The notes: generated from the letters alone by a model not told the origin. A stretch of 57,490 nucleotides of DNA from DASYPQ01 sp046155895 (GCA_046155895.1 JBJXFB010000124.1:1-57490), one strand, 5' to 3'. Counted from the stretch's first letter, positions 1 through 9,199 are shown. Numbers and translations: made by a program.

Positions 1-1
1 C

Positions 2-37
2 TTCGACGAGCTGGGCATCCCCAGGCTCGGATCCTGA
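2..37 (+). CDS. C-terminal end of an unidentified protein (partial)
   Basis: Only the last eleven codons of a possible gene enter the window, reading FDELGIPRLGS followed by TGA. The gene would converge on clpB. Too little is present to identify the family, and it is called only because the frame is open from the left edge and a convergent hairpin follows. Confidence 0.35.
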   Translation, partial: FDELGIPRLGS

Positions 38-89
38 TCTCAACTCATCGAACCGCCGGATGCGGACCCGCACGTCCGGTGGTGTGGGA

Positions 90-117
90 GGGGAGCGGTG
101 GCCCTGTCACCGCCCCC
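90..117. terminator. Hairpin between convergent genes
   Basis: GGGGAGCGGTG at 90-100 pairs, with one mismatch, with the sequence ending near 117. It sits between the stop of the partial plus-strand gene and the stop of clpB, so it may terminate transcription. No T-run follows on either strand, so the call is tentative. Confidence 0.3.
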
Positions 118-125
118 TATCCCGA

Positions 126-2699
126 TCACGCTCCTGATCGCGCCTTCGCCGGCCTGCTCTCGCTCGCACCCTGGGCGCCCGCGGTCTCGATCCAGAACCG
201 CCCGCCGGAAACGTCGATCACCGCTTTCCCACCCGCCTTCACCTTTCCCGTGAGGATCGCGTCGGCGAGCAGATTCTGCACGCGCTTCTGGATCGCGCGC
301 TTGAGCGGCCGCGCGCCGAATTCGGGCGAATAGCCTTCTTCCGCGAGCCGGTCCTTCGCTGCCGGCGTCAGCTCCACACGGATCTCCTGCTCGTCGAGGT
401 GCTTCTGCAGGCGCGCGAGCTGGATGTCGACGATCGAACGGATCTGCTCCCTCGTCAGCGGCTCGAACACGAGGATCTCGTCGAGGCGGTTGATGAGCTC
501 GGGCCTGAAGAACTCGCGCACCTGCTCGTCGCGGCGCAGATTGCTGGTCAGGAGCACGAGCGTCTGCGTGAAGTCGACCGTGCGGCCCTGGCCGTCGGTC
601 AACCGGCCCTCGTCGAGCATCTGGAGGAGGACGTTCATGACGTCGGGGTGCGCCTTCTCGACCTCGTCGAGCAGGATCACGCTGTGCGGCTTGCGGCGGA
701 CGGCCTCGGTGAGGGCTCCGCCCTCCTCGTAGCCGACGTAGCCCGGAGGCGCGCCGATCATGCGGGCCGTGGAGTGCTTCTCCATGTACTCGCTCATGTC
801 CAGCCGGACCATGTTCTTCTCGTCGTCGAAGAGGAACTCCGCCAGGGCTCGCGCGAGCTCCGTCTTGCCGACCCCGGTCGGGCCGAGGAGGAGGAACGAT
901 CCGAGGGGACGCGTCGTCTCCTGCAGGCCCGCGCGCGCGCGACGGACGGCCTGGCTGATCGCGTCGATCGCGTGTCGTTGTCCGACGATTCGCTCCCCGA
1001 CGCGGTCCTCCATGTGGACGAGCTTGTCGCGCTCGGTCTCGAGCAGCTTCGCGGCCGGGATGCCGGTCCAGCGGCTGACAACCTTTGCGATCATCTCGGC
1101 GTCGACGGCTTCGGGGAGCAGGGCTCCCGACGCCTGGGTCCGCGCGAGCTTCTCCCCGGCGGCGTCGATCCGCTTCTGCGCCTCCGGGATCTCGCCGTAC
1201 CGGATCGCCGCGACGCGTCCGAAGTCGCCCTCGCGCTCCTTGCGTTCCGACTCCTCCTTGAGGCTCTCGAGCAGCATCTTGCCGGCGCGGATCGACGTGA
1301 TCAGGTCCTTCTCCGCCTGCCAGCGCGCCCGCAGCGTGTTCGCCTGCTCGTTCAGGTTCGCGAGCTCGGAGGCGATGGCGGAGAGCCGCTTCTTCGTGTC
1401 GGCGCCGCCCTCCTTGGCGAGAGCCGTCTTCTCGATCTCGAGCTGGCGGACCTTGCGCTCCACCGTATCGAGCTCGGGCGGGAGCGAATCGATCGCCGTG
1501 CGGAGCTGCGCGGCCGCCTCGTCGACGCAGTCGATCGCCTTGTCGGGCATGAACCGGTCGGTGATGTGCCTCCCGGCGAGCCGCGCTGCCGCGACGAGCG
1601 CCTCGTCGAGGATCCGGACCCCGTGGTGGACCTCGTAGCGTTCCTTGAGGCCCCGCAGGATCGCGATCGTGTCCTCGACGCTCGGCTCGTCGACGAGGAC
1701 GGGCAGGAAGCGCCGTTCGAGCGCGGCGTCCTTCTCGATGTGCTTGCGGTACTCGTCGAGGGTGGTCGCGCCGACGCAGTGGAGCTCGCCGCGCGCGAGC
1801 GCGGGCTTGAGCATGTTCGCGGCGTCCACGGCGCCCTCCGCTCCCCCGGCTCCGACGAGCGTGTGCAGCTCGTCGATGCACAGGATGATCGATCCGGCGG
1901 CCTCGGCGACCTCCGTCAGAACGGCCTTGAGGCGCTCCTCGAACTCCCCGCGGTACTTCGCGCCCGCGAGCAGGCCGCCGAGGTCGAGCGCCATGACGCG
2001 CTTCTCCTTGAGACCATCGGGGACGTCGCCGGCGACGATGCGGGTCGCGAGCCCTTCGACGATCGCGGTCTTGCCGACGCCGGGGTCGCCGATGAGGACC
2101 GGGTTGTTCTTGCGCCGCCGCGAGAGGACCTGGATCACGCGGCGGATCTCGTCGTCGCGGCCGATCACGGGGTCGAGCTTGCCCGCGCGCGCTTCCGCGG
2201 TGAGGTCGCGGGCGTACTTCGCCAGCGCCTCGAAGGTCGCTTCGGGCTCGGGGGTGCTGACCTTCTTGCCGCCGCGGACCTCCTCGAGCGCCGCCTCGAT
2301 GCGCTCGGGGCGAATGTTGCGGGCCGCGAAGAGGCCCTGGACTTCGGGTCCGCCCTTCTTCGCCAGCGCGAGCAGCAGGTGCTCGGTCGAGACGAACTGG
2401 TCGCCCATCCTCCGCGCCGCCGATCCGGCCTCGACCAGGACGTCGCGGAACCCGCGCGAGGCTCCGATTTCGCCGCCCGATTGGCGGGGGAGCTTCGCGA
2501 GGAGCTTCTGCATCTCCGCCGAGAGCACGCGCACGTCGACGTCGAGCTTCGTCAGCGTCGCGGCCATCGCGCCCTCGGGCTCCGCGAGCAGCGCGAGCGC
2601 GAGGTGCATCGGAGTCACCTCGGCGTGCTCGGCCGAGCGCGCAGACTCCTGAGCGCTGGCGAGCGCTTCCTGGGACTTGCGGGTGTACTGCTCTTGCAT
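126..2699 (-). CDS. clpB: ATP-dependent disaggregase ClpB
   Basis: ClpB is a cytoplasmic hexameric AAA+ chaperone that works with DnaK to pull polypeptides out of aggregates. The 857-residue product has the normal family length. It begins with a Clp N-domain (about 1-145) and continues with AAA domain 1, with Walker A GDPGVGKT near 205. A coiled-coil middle domain follows (about 400-520, rich in Glu, Lys and Arg), then AAA domain 2 with Walker A GPTGVGKT near 603, and the C-terminal ClpB small domain. The start at 2699 (MQEQYTRKSQ) matches the family; the frame stays open upstream but that part is low-complexity. The middle domain distinguishes it from ClpA and ClpC. No sigma-32 or CIRCE-like site was recognised upstream. 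Confidence 0.97.
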   Translation of the reverse strand: MQEQYTRKSQEALASAQESARSAEHAEVTPMHLALALLAEPEGAMAATLTKLDVDVRVLSAEMQKLLAKLPRQSGGEIGASRGFRDVLVEAGSAARRMGDQFVSTEHLLLALAKKGGPEVQGLFAARNIRPERIEAALEEVRGGKKVSTPEPEATFEALAKYARDLTAEARAGKLDPVIGRDDEIRRVIQVLSRRRKNNPVLIGDPGVGKTAIVEGLATRIVAGDVPDGLKEKRVMALDLGGLLAGAKYRGEFEERLKAVLTEVAEAAGSIILCIDELHTLVGAGGAEGAVDAANMLKPALARGELHCVGATTLDEYRKHIEKDAALERRFLPVLVDEPSVEDTIAILRGLKERYEVHHGVRILDEALVAAARLAGRHITDRFMPDKAIDCVDEAAAQLRTAIDSLPPELDTVERKVRQLEIEKTALAKEGGADTKKRLSAIASELANLNEQANTLRARWQAEKDLITSIRAGKMLLESLKEESERKEREGDFGRVAAIRYGEIPEAQKRIDAAGEKLARTQASGALLPEAVDAEMIAKVVSRWTGIPAAKLLETERDKLVHMEDRVGERIVGQRHAIDAISQAVRRARAGLQETTRPLGSFLLLGPTGVGKTELARALAEFLFDDEKNMVRLDMSEYMEKHSTARMIGAPPGYVGYEEGGALTEAVRRKPHSVILLDEVEKAHPDVMNVLLQMLDEGRLTDGQGRTVDFTQTLVLLTSNLRRDEQVREFFRPELINRLDEILVFEPLTREQIRSIVDIQLARLQKHLDEQEIRVELTPAAKDRLAEEGYSPEFGARPLKRAIQKRVQNLLADAILTGKVKAGGKAVIDVSGGRFWIETAGAQGASESRPAKARSGA

Positions 2700-2830
2700 C
2701 GACGACCTCCGTGGGCGCCCGCCAGGGCAAGCGTCATGCCGGTCGTCCTGGGCCCCTCCTGGGCTCACGGAGGCCGATTCTCCTGCCACTATGACGGCCT
2801 GGGTGCCATTCCTGCACCGCCGGCTCGCGA

Positions 2831-3736
2831 TCACTCTCGCGCGAAATCTCGCACTGTGGCTTCGAGCTTCTTCCGGTTCGACTCGATCATCGGCGCCAGG
2901 GGCAGCCGGAGCTCGTCCCGGCATCTCCCGAGCATCGCGAGCGCGGCTTTCACGGGTCCGGGATTGGTCTCGAGGAAGAGGTCGCGCACGAGCGGCGCGA
3001 TCTCCTCGACGAGATTCGCCGCGCGCGCCGTGTCGCCGCCCGGAGCCGCCGCGCGCACGAGCGCCGCGACCTTCCTCGGCACGACGTTGTTCACGACTCC
3101 GATCACGCCGACGGCGCCGAGGCCCATGAAGTCCGCGATCGAGCCGTCGTCGCCGCACAGGACGTCCGCTTGCGTCTCCCCGAGGAGCCGCTTCACGCGT
3201 TCGAGCGACGGCAGCGCCTCCTTCACCGCGACGACGTGCGGGAACCGGGCGGCGAGCTCCGCGACGACTTCGGGAACCATGTCGACCGAGGTCCGCGAGG
3301 GCACGTTGTAGAGGACGATCGGCGTCCTCGCGGCCTCGGCGACCGCGGAGAAATGGAGCAGGAGGCCCCGCGGCGTCGGCCTGTTGTAGTAGGGAGTGAC
3401 GACGAGGAGCCCGTCGACTCCGCAGGCTTCCGCTTCTCTCGCGTTCTCGATCGTCGTCCGCGTCGAATTCGTGCCGATCCCGGCCAGGACGGGCATGCGC
3501 CCCCGAGCGATTTCGACGGCGGCGCTGAAGAGGCGCGTCCGCTCTCCGCCGTCCAGAGTCGCTCCCTCCCCGGTCGTCCCGGCGACCACGAGGCCGTCCG
3601 TTCCGCTTTCCACGTGCCACTCGACGAGCTTGCGGAAGGCCTCGAAATCGACCTCTCCGTCGCGAAAGGGCGTCACGATCGCGACGAGGCTCCCGCGGAA
3701 TCGGCTGCGCCGCGGCTTCGTCGCCGCGCCGTTCAT
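2831..3736 (-). CDS. dapA: 4-hydroxy-tetrahydrodipicolinate synthase
   Basis: DapA condenses pyruvate with aspartate semialdehyde, the first step specific to lysine and diaminopimelate synthesis. The 301-residue protein is a TIM barrel of typical length. The GTTGE motif near residue 50, the Tyr of LYNVPSRT and the Schiff-base Lys of VVAVKEA are all in place. The start codon at 3736 overlaps the pdxJ stop by four bases (ATGA), so the two are probably co-transcribed and translationally coupled. The DHDPS family also contains N-acetylneuraminate lyases and sugar-acid aldolases; the conserved Thr-Thr and YNVPSRT motifs favour DapA. Confidence 0.9.
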   Translation of the reverse strand: MNGAATKPRRSRFRGSLVAIVTPFRDGEVDFEAFRKLVEWHVESGTDGLVVAGTTGEGATLDGGERTRLFSAAVEIARGRMPVLAGIGTNSTRTTIENAREAEACGVDGLLVVTPYYNRPTPRGLLLHFSAVAEAARTPIVLYNVPSRTSVDMVPEVVAELAARFPHVVAVKEALPSLERVKRLLGETQADVLCGDDGSIADFMGLGAVGVIGVVNNVVPRKVAALVRAAAPGGDTARAANLVEEIAPLVRDLFLETNPGPVKAALAMLGRCRDELRLPLAPMIESNRKKLEATVRDFARE

Positions 3737-4473
3737 CGTCGCACCTGCGCCTGCTTCGAGCTCTTGCGCACGAGGGCGGCCATCTCGGCGACGGCCCGGT
3801 GGCCGCCGACCTCCAGCGCGCGCGCGACGATCGCGAAGCCGATGTTCAGCTCCTCGACGTGAGGCAGGGCCGCCACGGCGCTCACGTTCAGGTAGTCGAG
3901 CCCATGTCCGGCGTTGACTCGCAGCCCGTGCTCGTGCGCGAAGACGGCGGCCGTCCGCAGCCGCGCGAGTTCCCGGCGCTTCCTGGCTCCGACCGCATTG
4001 GCGTACCGGCCCGTGTGCAGCTCGACGAACATCGCTCCCGCTTCGGCGGCGGCGCGAATCTGGCGCAAGTCGGCATCGACGAAGAGGCTCACCTCCGCGG
4101 ACAGCGAGTCCAGCGCCGGGATGACCTGCGCGAGGCGCCTCCGTTCGGCGACGACGTCGAGGCCGCCTTCGGTCGTCACCTCGTTGCGGTCCTCCGGGAC
4201 GATGCAGACGGCGTGCGGGCGGGTCCGGCGCACGATCTCGAGGATCTCGCGGTCGAGGCTCGTCTCGAAGTTCAGCCTCGTCGTGACCGCCTTCTTGAGG
4301 CGCTTGACGTCGTCGTCCTGGATGTGACGGCGGTCCTTGCGGAGATGGAAGGTGATCCCCGCCGCGCCGGCCTTCTCGGCTTCGAGAGCCCAGGCGACCG
4401 GATCGGGGAACCACTCGCGGCGCGCCTGCCGCAGGGTGGCGATGTGATCGATGTTGACGTGGAGTCTCGGCAT
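3733..4473 (-). CDS. pdxJ: Pyridoxine 5'-phosphate synthase
   Basis: PdxJ joins 3-amino-1-hydroxyacetone 1-phosphate and deoxyxylulose 5-phosphate to form pyridoxine 5'-phosphate in the DXP-dependent vitamin B6 pathway. The 246-residue product opens with MPRLHVNIDHIATLRQAR, carries the signature ITFHLRKDRRHI and VPEDRNEVTTEGGLD, and has the catalytic His of VNAGHGLDYLNV. All are standard for PdxJ. It is the first gene of a two-gene unit with dapA, overlapping it by four bases. Confidence 0.96.
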   Translation of the reverse strand: MPRLHVNIDHIATLRQARREWFPDPVAWALEAEKAGAAGITFHLRKDRRHIQDDDVKRLKKAVTTRLNFETSLDREILEIVRRTRPHAVCIVPEDRNEVTTEGGLDVVAERRRLAQVIPALDSLSAEVSLFVDADLRQIRAAAEAGAMFVELHTGRYANAVGARKRRELARLRTAAVFAHEHGLRVNAGHGLDYLNVSAVAALPHVEELNIGFAIVARALEVGGHRAVAEMAALVRKSSKQAQVRR

Positions 4474-4551
4474 CGGGGGAGCGCGGCGATCCTACCGCGG
4501 ACGCGGGCGCCGTCGTACCGCGCCCGACCGCGTTCCGGTACCTTGGCCGCG

Positions 4552-5151
4552 ATGCGCATCATCGCCGGGGAACTCCGCGGCCGCCGGATCGAGTCGCCGC
4601 CCGGCCTCGACACCCGGCCGATGCTCGATCGGGTGCGCGAGGCGATGTTCTCGACGCTGGGGGCGCGGCTCGAGGGCCCAAGCGTCCTCGACCTCTTCGC
4701 CGGCAGCGGGAGCCTGGGCCTCGAGGCCTTGAGCCGCGGCGCGCGGCGCGCGCGCATGGTCGAGAAGGACCCCAAGGCCCTGGCCGTCCTCAAGAAGAAC
4801 GTCGAGCTCCTCGGCATGGCCGACCGGGCCGACGTCGTCCGCGGCGATGCCCTGCGGAAGGATCTCTGGCGGCCGCTCGCGTCGGCGGAACCTTTCGAAA
4901 TCGTCTTCCTCGATCCTCCCTACCGGATGATCGAGGAGCCGGATGCCCGCGCGCTGGTCCTCGGGCGCATCGGCGAGCTCCTGCACGAGGTCGTGGCCCC
5001 CGGAGGCTGCCTGGTCGTTCACGCTCCCGCGCGCACGCTCGACTGGATCCGCGCTCCGGGCATCTCCACGGCGCCGGAACGCCGCGACGAGCGCCGCTAC
5101 GGGAGCTCGGGCCTCCTCTATCTCTTCGCGGACGAGGCTCGCAGCGCTTGA
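4552..5151 (+). CDS. rsmD: 16S rRNA (guanine966-N2)-methyltransferase
   Basis: RsmD methylates the N2 of G966 in 16S rRNA during small-subunit assembly. The 199-residue product starts MRIIAGELRGRRI and has the SAM-binding motif VLDLFAGSGSLGLEALSRGA near residue 50 and the catalytic DPPY (VFLDPPYRM) near 127, the order expected for this family. It is divergent from pdxJ, separated by 78 bases. Its stop codon lies inside the left 13-base direct repeat of the insertion that separates it from nagA; before that insertion the two genes appear to have overlapped. Confidence 0.93.
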   Translation: MRIIAGELRGRRIESPPGLDTRPMLDRVREAMFSTLGARLEGPSVLDLFAGSGSLGLEALSRGARRARMVEKDPKALAVLKKNVELLGMADRADVVRGDALRKDLWRPLASAEPFEIVFLDPPYRMIEEPDARALVLGRIGELLHEVVAPGGCLVVHAPARTLDWIRAPGISTAPERRDERRYGSSGLLYLFADEARSA

Positions 5152-5325
5152 AGAGCTTGCGAACTGACTGGGTTCCGTGTGGTTGGCCGCAACGTTACTC
5201 CGGTGGAGCTCGGAACTTGGAGAGAGATAGGGTCTGGCGAGCTTCTCCAGCGTCGCAACCCATCTCGTAGCCTAGGGCTAAGTTCGTGACGCAACACGGA
5301 ACCCAGTCAGTATGAAGAGCTTGCG
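5149..5325. mobile_element. MITE-like insertion with inverted ends and 13-bp flanking repeat
   Basis: An 18-base perfect inverted repeat (5163-5180 against 5294-5311, outer end ACTGACTGGGTTCCGTGT) bounds about 150 bases of non-coding DNA. The block is flanked by a 13-base direct repeat TGAAGAGCTTGCG (5149-5161 and 5313-5325). This is the architecture of a small non-autonomous transposable element with a target-site duplication. The interior has no convincing ORF. A duplication of 10-13 bases is known for IS4-group transposases, so such an enzyme elsewhere in the genome is a candidate mobiliser; that link is inference. The left repeat contains the rsmD stop and the right one the nagA start. 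Confidence 0.75.
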
Positions 5326-6442
5326 CGGGCGCCTGCTCGTCGACGGCAAGCTCGTCACGGGCACGATCGGCTGGGAGGGGGGCAGGATCGCCCGTCTCGA
5401 CCTCGAAGGCGAGATCGGCGGCTCCGATCTGCCCGTGATCGCGCCCGGCCTCGTCGATCTGCACGTGCACGGTTTTGGCGGCTGCGATCCCGTGCGCGAC
5501 CTCCCCGGAATGGCGGGGGCGCTCGCGCGAGGCGGGACGACCGCGTTCCAGCCGACCCTCTTCCCCGCGGCTCCCGAGCCTCTAGGGGTGCTGTGCGAAT
5601 CGCTGTCGAAGCGCGCTGCGGCGCTGCCCGCGGCCGCCGGAGCGCGGGTCGTCGGCTTCCACCTCGAAGGGCCCTTCGTGAATCCGAAGTCCGCCGGGGC
5701 TTTGCCCGTCGCCGACCTCGCGCCGCCGACTGCCGCGGGTCTGCGCGCGATCCTCGGACCCGCGACAGGGAGCGGGCGGGGGATCCGCACGATGACGCTC
5801 GCTCCGGAGCTCCCCGGAGCCGCGGACCTCGTCGCGGAGCTCGCTCGCTCGGGCGTCCGCGTGTCCCTCGGGCACAGCCGCGCGACCTCGAAGGAGGCGC
5901 GGAGCGCCGCGCGGGCCGGAGCGTGCGGCGCGACCCACCTCTTCAACGCGATGGCGCCCTGGCACCACAGGGAGGGGGGGCTCGCGGGCTTCGCGCTGAC
6001 GGACGGGGCTCTCTTCGCCGAGATCATCGGCGATCTCGTCCACGTGGGGGCCGAGGCCTTCGAGCTCGCGCTCCGCGCGCGCGGCCTCGCCGGTCTGTGT
6101 CTCGTCTCGGATGCTCTGGCCGGGGCGGGGACCGGCTGCGACCGCTTCCACGCCCATGGCCGTGAGCACCTCGTCCGCGACGGGGCCGCCTACCACGAGG
6201 ATCGGCTGGCGGGTTCGGCGCTCTCGCAGCTCGAGATGGTGCGCAAGCTCCATTCGAGCGGCGTCCTCGGCCTGGCGGAGGCCCTGACGATCGCGAGCAC
6301 GACGCCCGCGAGAGCCCTCGGCCTCGAGGGGGAGATCGGCGAGCTCCGGAAGGGTCTGTCGGCGGACCTGATCGTTCTCCGGGGCGCGGAGCTCGCTCTG
6401 GGCGAGGTCTGGGTTTCGGGAACGCGCCTGGGGCAGGACTAG
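5312..6442 (+). CDS. nagA: N-acetylglucosamine-6-phosphate deacetylase
   Basis: NagA removes acetate from GlcNAc-6-phosphate in amino-sugar catabolism and cell-wall recycling. The 376-residue amidohydrolase has the metal-binding LVDLHVHGFGG motif near residue 50, GFHLEGPFVNP with its conserved Glu near 118, SLGHSRA, ATHLFNAM and the catalytic Asp in LVSDAL, in the family order. The ATG at 5312 lies exactly at the junction of the MITE-like element. Removing the element restores a TTG start overlapping the rsmD stop as TTGA. With manA downstream, this neighbourhood handles phosphorylated sugars. Confidence 0.93.
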   Translation: MKSLRGRLLVDGKLVTGTIGWEGGRIARLDLEGEIGGSDLPVIAPGLVDLHVHGFGGCDPVRDLPGMAGALARGGTTAFQPTLFPAAPEPLGVLCESLSKRAAALPAAAGARVVGFHLEGPFVNPKSAGALPVADLAPPTAAGLRAILGPATGSGRGIRTMTLAPELPGAADLVAELARSGVRVSLGHSRATSKEARSAARAGACGATHLFNAMAPWHHREGGLAGFALTDGALFAEIIGDLVHVGAEAFELALRARGLAGLCLVSDALAGAGTGCDRFHAHGREHLVRDGAAYHEDRLAGSALSQLEMVRKLHSSGVLGLAEALTIASTTPARALGLEGEIGELRKGLSADLIVLRGAELALGEVWVSGTRLGQD

Positions 6443-6489
6443 CCCGTACTCCAGCCCCCCGAGCGAGACGCCGATACGGAATCGGGCCG

Positions 6490-7149
6490 ATGTCGACACT
6501 CCAGCCGATCCTCTTCGCCGCGACCCTGCTCCTCGGCCGTGCGCCGGCGCTCGCGCCCGCGCGCGTCGCCCTCGACGCGCCGCCTCCGGTCGTGGCGTGG
6601 AAGGAGCTCTCCGACCGTCCGATCCAGTGGCTCGGCCAGACTGTTCGCCTCCAGCTCCAGTTCAGCAACCGGGTCGCTGCATGGAATCCGTACATGACGC
6701 GCTTCGGTCCGGGGCAGTTCACCGCGTTCCAGGCCTGGACGGACGATCAGTTCCCCTGGATCAAGGCCGAGTACGACGCCCCCGCGGTGCGCGTGTTCTC
6801 GAGGATCGGCTCGGCTTCCGACTGGGCCCTCGAGGCGGCGAAGCCGGGTGCACGCTTCGAGATGACCGTGATCGTGCGGGAGACCTTCCTCGACCTCCCC
6901 TGGGTCGAGATCATCGGCATCCTTCCTCTCCCGGAGCGGATCAGCGAGGGTGCGTCGATCCATGCAGGCAAGGCCTGCGAGCTCATGCAGGCCCGCTCCT
7001 TCACCCTGGCCCAGAGCGAGCTCGAACAGTCGATCACCGATGACCTGCCGCCTCCGGCCCGGGCGGAGCTCGAGAGACTGCTCGCCCTCTGTCGCGACGC
7101 CATCGCGCTGGAGAAGGGCGAGCGCGGCGCGTCCCCCGCACGGCGGTAG
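6490..7149 (+). CDS. Exported protein of unknown function
   Basis: This 219-residue protein is not recognised. It begins with a plausible signal peptide (STLQPILFAATLLLGRAPALAPARVA). The body looks like a small beta-rich domain containing QWLGQTVRLQLQF and a central acidic and aromatic stretch, followed by a helical C-terminus (about 160-215). It lies 48 bases after nagA and 42 before manA on the same strand, so it is probably in the same transcription unit, but nothing in the sequence ties it to sugar metabolism. Confidence 0.75.
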   Translation: MSTLQPILFAATLLLGRAPALAPARVALDAPPPVVAWKELSDRPIQWLGQTVRLQLQFSNRVAAWNPYMTRFGPGQFTAFQAWTDDQFPWIKAEYDAPAVRVFSRIGSASDWALEAAKPGARFEMTVIVRETFLDLPWVEIIGILPLPERISEGASIHAGKACELMQARSFTLAQSELEQSITDDLPPPARAELERLLALCRDAIALEKGERGASPARR

Positions 7150-7190
7150 GGGTCGGATTCAGGGGGTCCTCTCGCTACGCTGGCGGTCGC

Positions 7191-8213
7191 ATGACCTCCC
7201 CGGCGCGCCTCGACGAACCCCTCCTCTTCGAGCGCCAGTTCCTGGAGAAGGTCTGGGGCGGACGCGCGCTCGAGGGCGCGCTCGGCATCGCGCTCCCGCC
7301 GGGAATGCGGGTCGGGGAGACATGGGAGATCTCCGACCGCGCCAATCGGCCTTCGGTCGTCGCGCGCGGTCGCTTCAAGGGCCGGACCTTGCGGGAGCTG
7401 ATGGATACCTACGGCGACGCGATCCTCGGCCGCGCCGCGCCGGCGGCGGACGGCAGCTTTCCGCTGCTCGTGAAATACCTCGACGCGACGCAGAACCTCT
7501 CGGTCCAGGTCCATCCTCATCGCAGCTTGGCGCACACGCTCCTTCCCGGTGAGAGCCCGAAGACCGAGTGCTGGTACGTCGTCGCTTCCCAGCCGGGCGG
7601 CGGGATCTGGCACGGTCTGCGCAAGGGAGTCGAGGCCGACAAGCTCGCCTCGGTGGTCTCGGGTCCCACGATCACCTCGATGCTCTCGTGGCATCGCGCG
7701 GAACCCGGGCAGTTCTACTTCGTGCCGGGAGGCACGGTGCACGCGATCGGGGCGGGCGTCACGCTGGTCGAAATCCAGGAGCCGTCCGACACGACCTACC
7801 GCCTCTACGACTGGGACCGCGACGGACTCGACGGACGACCGCGCGATACGAATGTCGAGCAAGCCCTTCGATCGATCCGGCAGCCGCGCGACCTCCGCAG
7901 GCCGCGGCGGCCGTACCGCCGGGGCATCGCGAAACCGGACGACGTCAACAAGCGCGGCACCTGCGCGGACTGCGACGAGTTCGGGGTCGACCTGCTCGAG
8001 CTCGAGACGGCGCTCGAGGTCGAGAGACTCGGCGTGGCGGTCGTGTACGTGGTCGTCCAGGGCGCAGGGAGACTCCTCGCGCCCGACGGCTCCCCGGGCT
8101 TCGATCTGCAGCTCGGCGACGCCTGGCTCGTCCCGGCGAGTCTCGAGCGGTATCGACTCGAGCCCAAGGGTTCGCTGCGCGTCCTCCAGGCGCGGACGAA
8201 AGGTGCGGCGTGA
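7191..8213 (+). CDS. manA: Mannose-6-phosphate isomerase, class I
   Basis: ManA interconverts mannose-6-phosphate and fructose-6-phosphate. The 340-residue protein is a type I, zinc-dependent, cupin-fold isomerase. Visible landmarks are GETWEISDRAN near 42, PLLVKYLDATQNLSVQVHP near 90 (metal-ligand His and Gln), the KTECWYV motif with its metal-binding Glu, and VPGGTVHAIG near 182. The shorter length is typical of the Bacillus-type ManA rather than the longer enterobacterial form. Its stop overlaps the start of the next gene (TGATG), suggesting coupling. Confidence 0.92.
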   Translation: MTSPARLDEPLLFERQFLEKVWGGRALEGALGIALPPGMRVGETWEISDRANRPSVVARGRFKGRTLRELMDTYGDAILGRAAPAADGSFPLLVKYLDATQNLSVQVHPHRSLAHTLLPGESPKTECWYVVASQPGGGIWHGLRKGVEADKLASVVSGPTITSMLSWHRAEPGQFYFVPGGTVHAIGAGVTLVEIQEPSDTTYRLYDWDRDGLDGRPRDTNVEQALRSIRQPRDLRRPRRPYRRGIAKPDDVNKRGTCADCDEFGVDLLELETALEVERLGVAVVYVVVQGAGRLLAPDGSPGFDLQLGDAWLVPASLERYRLEPKGSLRVLQARTKGAA

Positions 8214-9199
8214 TGAGTCGTGGAGCCAAGGACGCAGTTCCCGAAGGAGACAGCGGCCATCTCGTGAGGCTGAACAAGCTCCTCGCCGACCACGGCATCG
8301 CTTCGCGCCGCCAGGCCGACCTGCTCATCGCCGCGGGCAAGGTCAGCGTCGATGGCGAGCCCGCGACCGAGCTCGGGCTGCGGGTCGATCCCGAACGCCA
8401 GAAGGTCGAGATCGACGGCGTCGTGCTGAAGCCTCGGGGGGCGCGGCGGCGGTACTACCTCCTGAACAAGCCCTCGGGTGTCGTCTGCACGAACGAGCCG
8501 CGCGAAACCCGGCCGCGGGCCGTCGACTTGATCACCGACGTGCGCAAGGGGCGGATCTACACGGTCGGGCGCCTCGACGAGGACAGCGTGGGCCTGATCC
8601 TCCTGACGAACGACGGCGAGTTCGCGAATCGGATCATGCATCCGCGCTACGGAGTGCAGAAGACCTACGTCGTCAAGGTGCGCGGCGAGATCGACGACGC
8701 AGCCTTGCAGAAGGTCCGCGAGGGCGTCCAGCTTTCCGAGGGGCGTACGGCGGGGGCGCGCATCCTCGTCGAGCGCCGCGGGCGCGAGCATTCGCTGCTC
8801 ACCGTGACGATCCGGGAAGGCATGAACCGCGAGATCCGGCGCACCTTCGCCAAGGTCGGGTACAAGGTCCTCGAGCTCCGGCGTACGCGCATCGGACCCG
8901 TCACGGACCGGCGGCTCAAGACCGGCCGCTGGCGCGAGCTCGAGGCCAAGGAAGTACAGGCGCTGCTCGCGGGAGAGAGCGAACCCGACGTTTCCGCGCG
9001 GCGCCGCGCGCCTTCGCGCGGCAAGAAGGGCCGGAGCGAGCGCCATCCCAATCCGCACGCGTTCGCGCCTCGACCGGCCGGTTCGGGCCCTGGTGCTCCT
9101 CGATCCTTCGGGTCGCGCACCCGTGGTCCGCGATCGGAATCACCCCGCGGGAGCGGTCCGCGGCGTAGCGGCCCCTTCCCGCGCCCGCGCAAGTCATGA
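8213..9199 (+). CDS. RsuA/RluB-family ribosomal pseudouridine synthase
   Basis: The enzyme converts a specific rRNA uridine to pseudouridine. An N-terminal S4 RNA-binding domain (RLNKLLADHGIASRRQADLLIAAGKVSVDG, about 15-45) precedes the catalytic domain. That domain contains YYLLNKPSGVVCT and GRLDEDSVGLILLTNDGE, whose Asp is the nucleophile in this family, and later GMNREIRRTF. After about residue 250 there is a disordered Arg/Gly/Pro/Ser-rich tail of some 75 residues, reminiscent of RluB extensions. The exact target uridine (RsuA, RluB, RluE or RluF type) cannot be settled from sequence alone. It overlaps manA and the following M16 gene. Confidence 0.9.
   Translation: MSRGAKDAVPEGDSGHLVRLNKLLADHGIASRRQADLLIAAGKVSVDGEPATELGLRVDPERQKVEIDGVVLKPRGARRRYYLLNKPSGVVCTNEPRETRPRAVDLITDVRKGRIYTVGRLDEDSVGLILLTNDGEFANRIMHPRYGVQKTYVVKVRGEIDDAALQKVREGVQLSEGRTAGARILVERRGREHSLLTVTIREGMNREIRRTFAKVGYKVLELRRTRIGPVTDRRLKTGRWRELEAKEVQALLAGESEPDVSARRRAPSRGKKGRSERHPNPHAFAPRPAGSGPGAPRSFGSRTRGPRSESPRGSGPRRSGPFPRPRKS

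Noticed and set aside
399..3311. Very long open frames opposite clpB and dapA, and similar ones opposite sucA, groEL and ligA
   Set aside because: These are antisense shadows caused by high GC at third codon positions. They have Arg/Asp/Leu-biased, repetitive composition and no family motifs.
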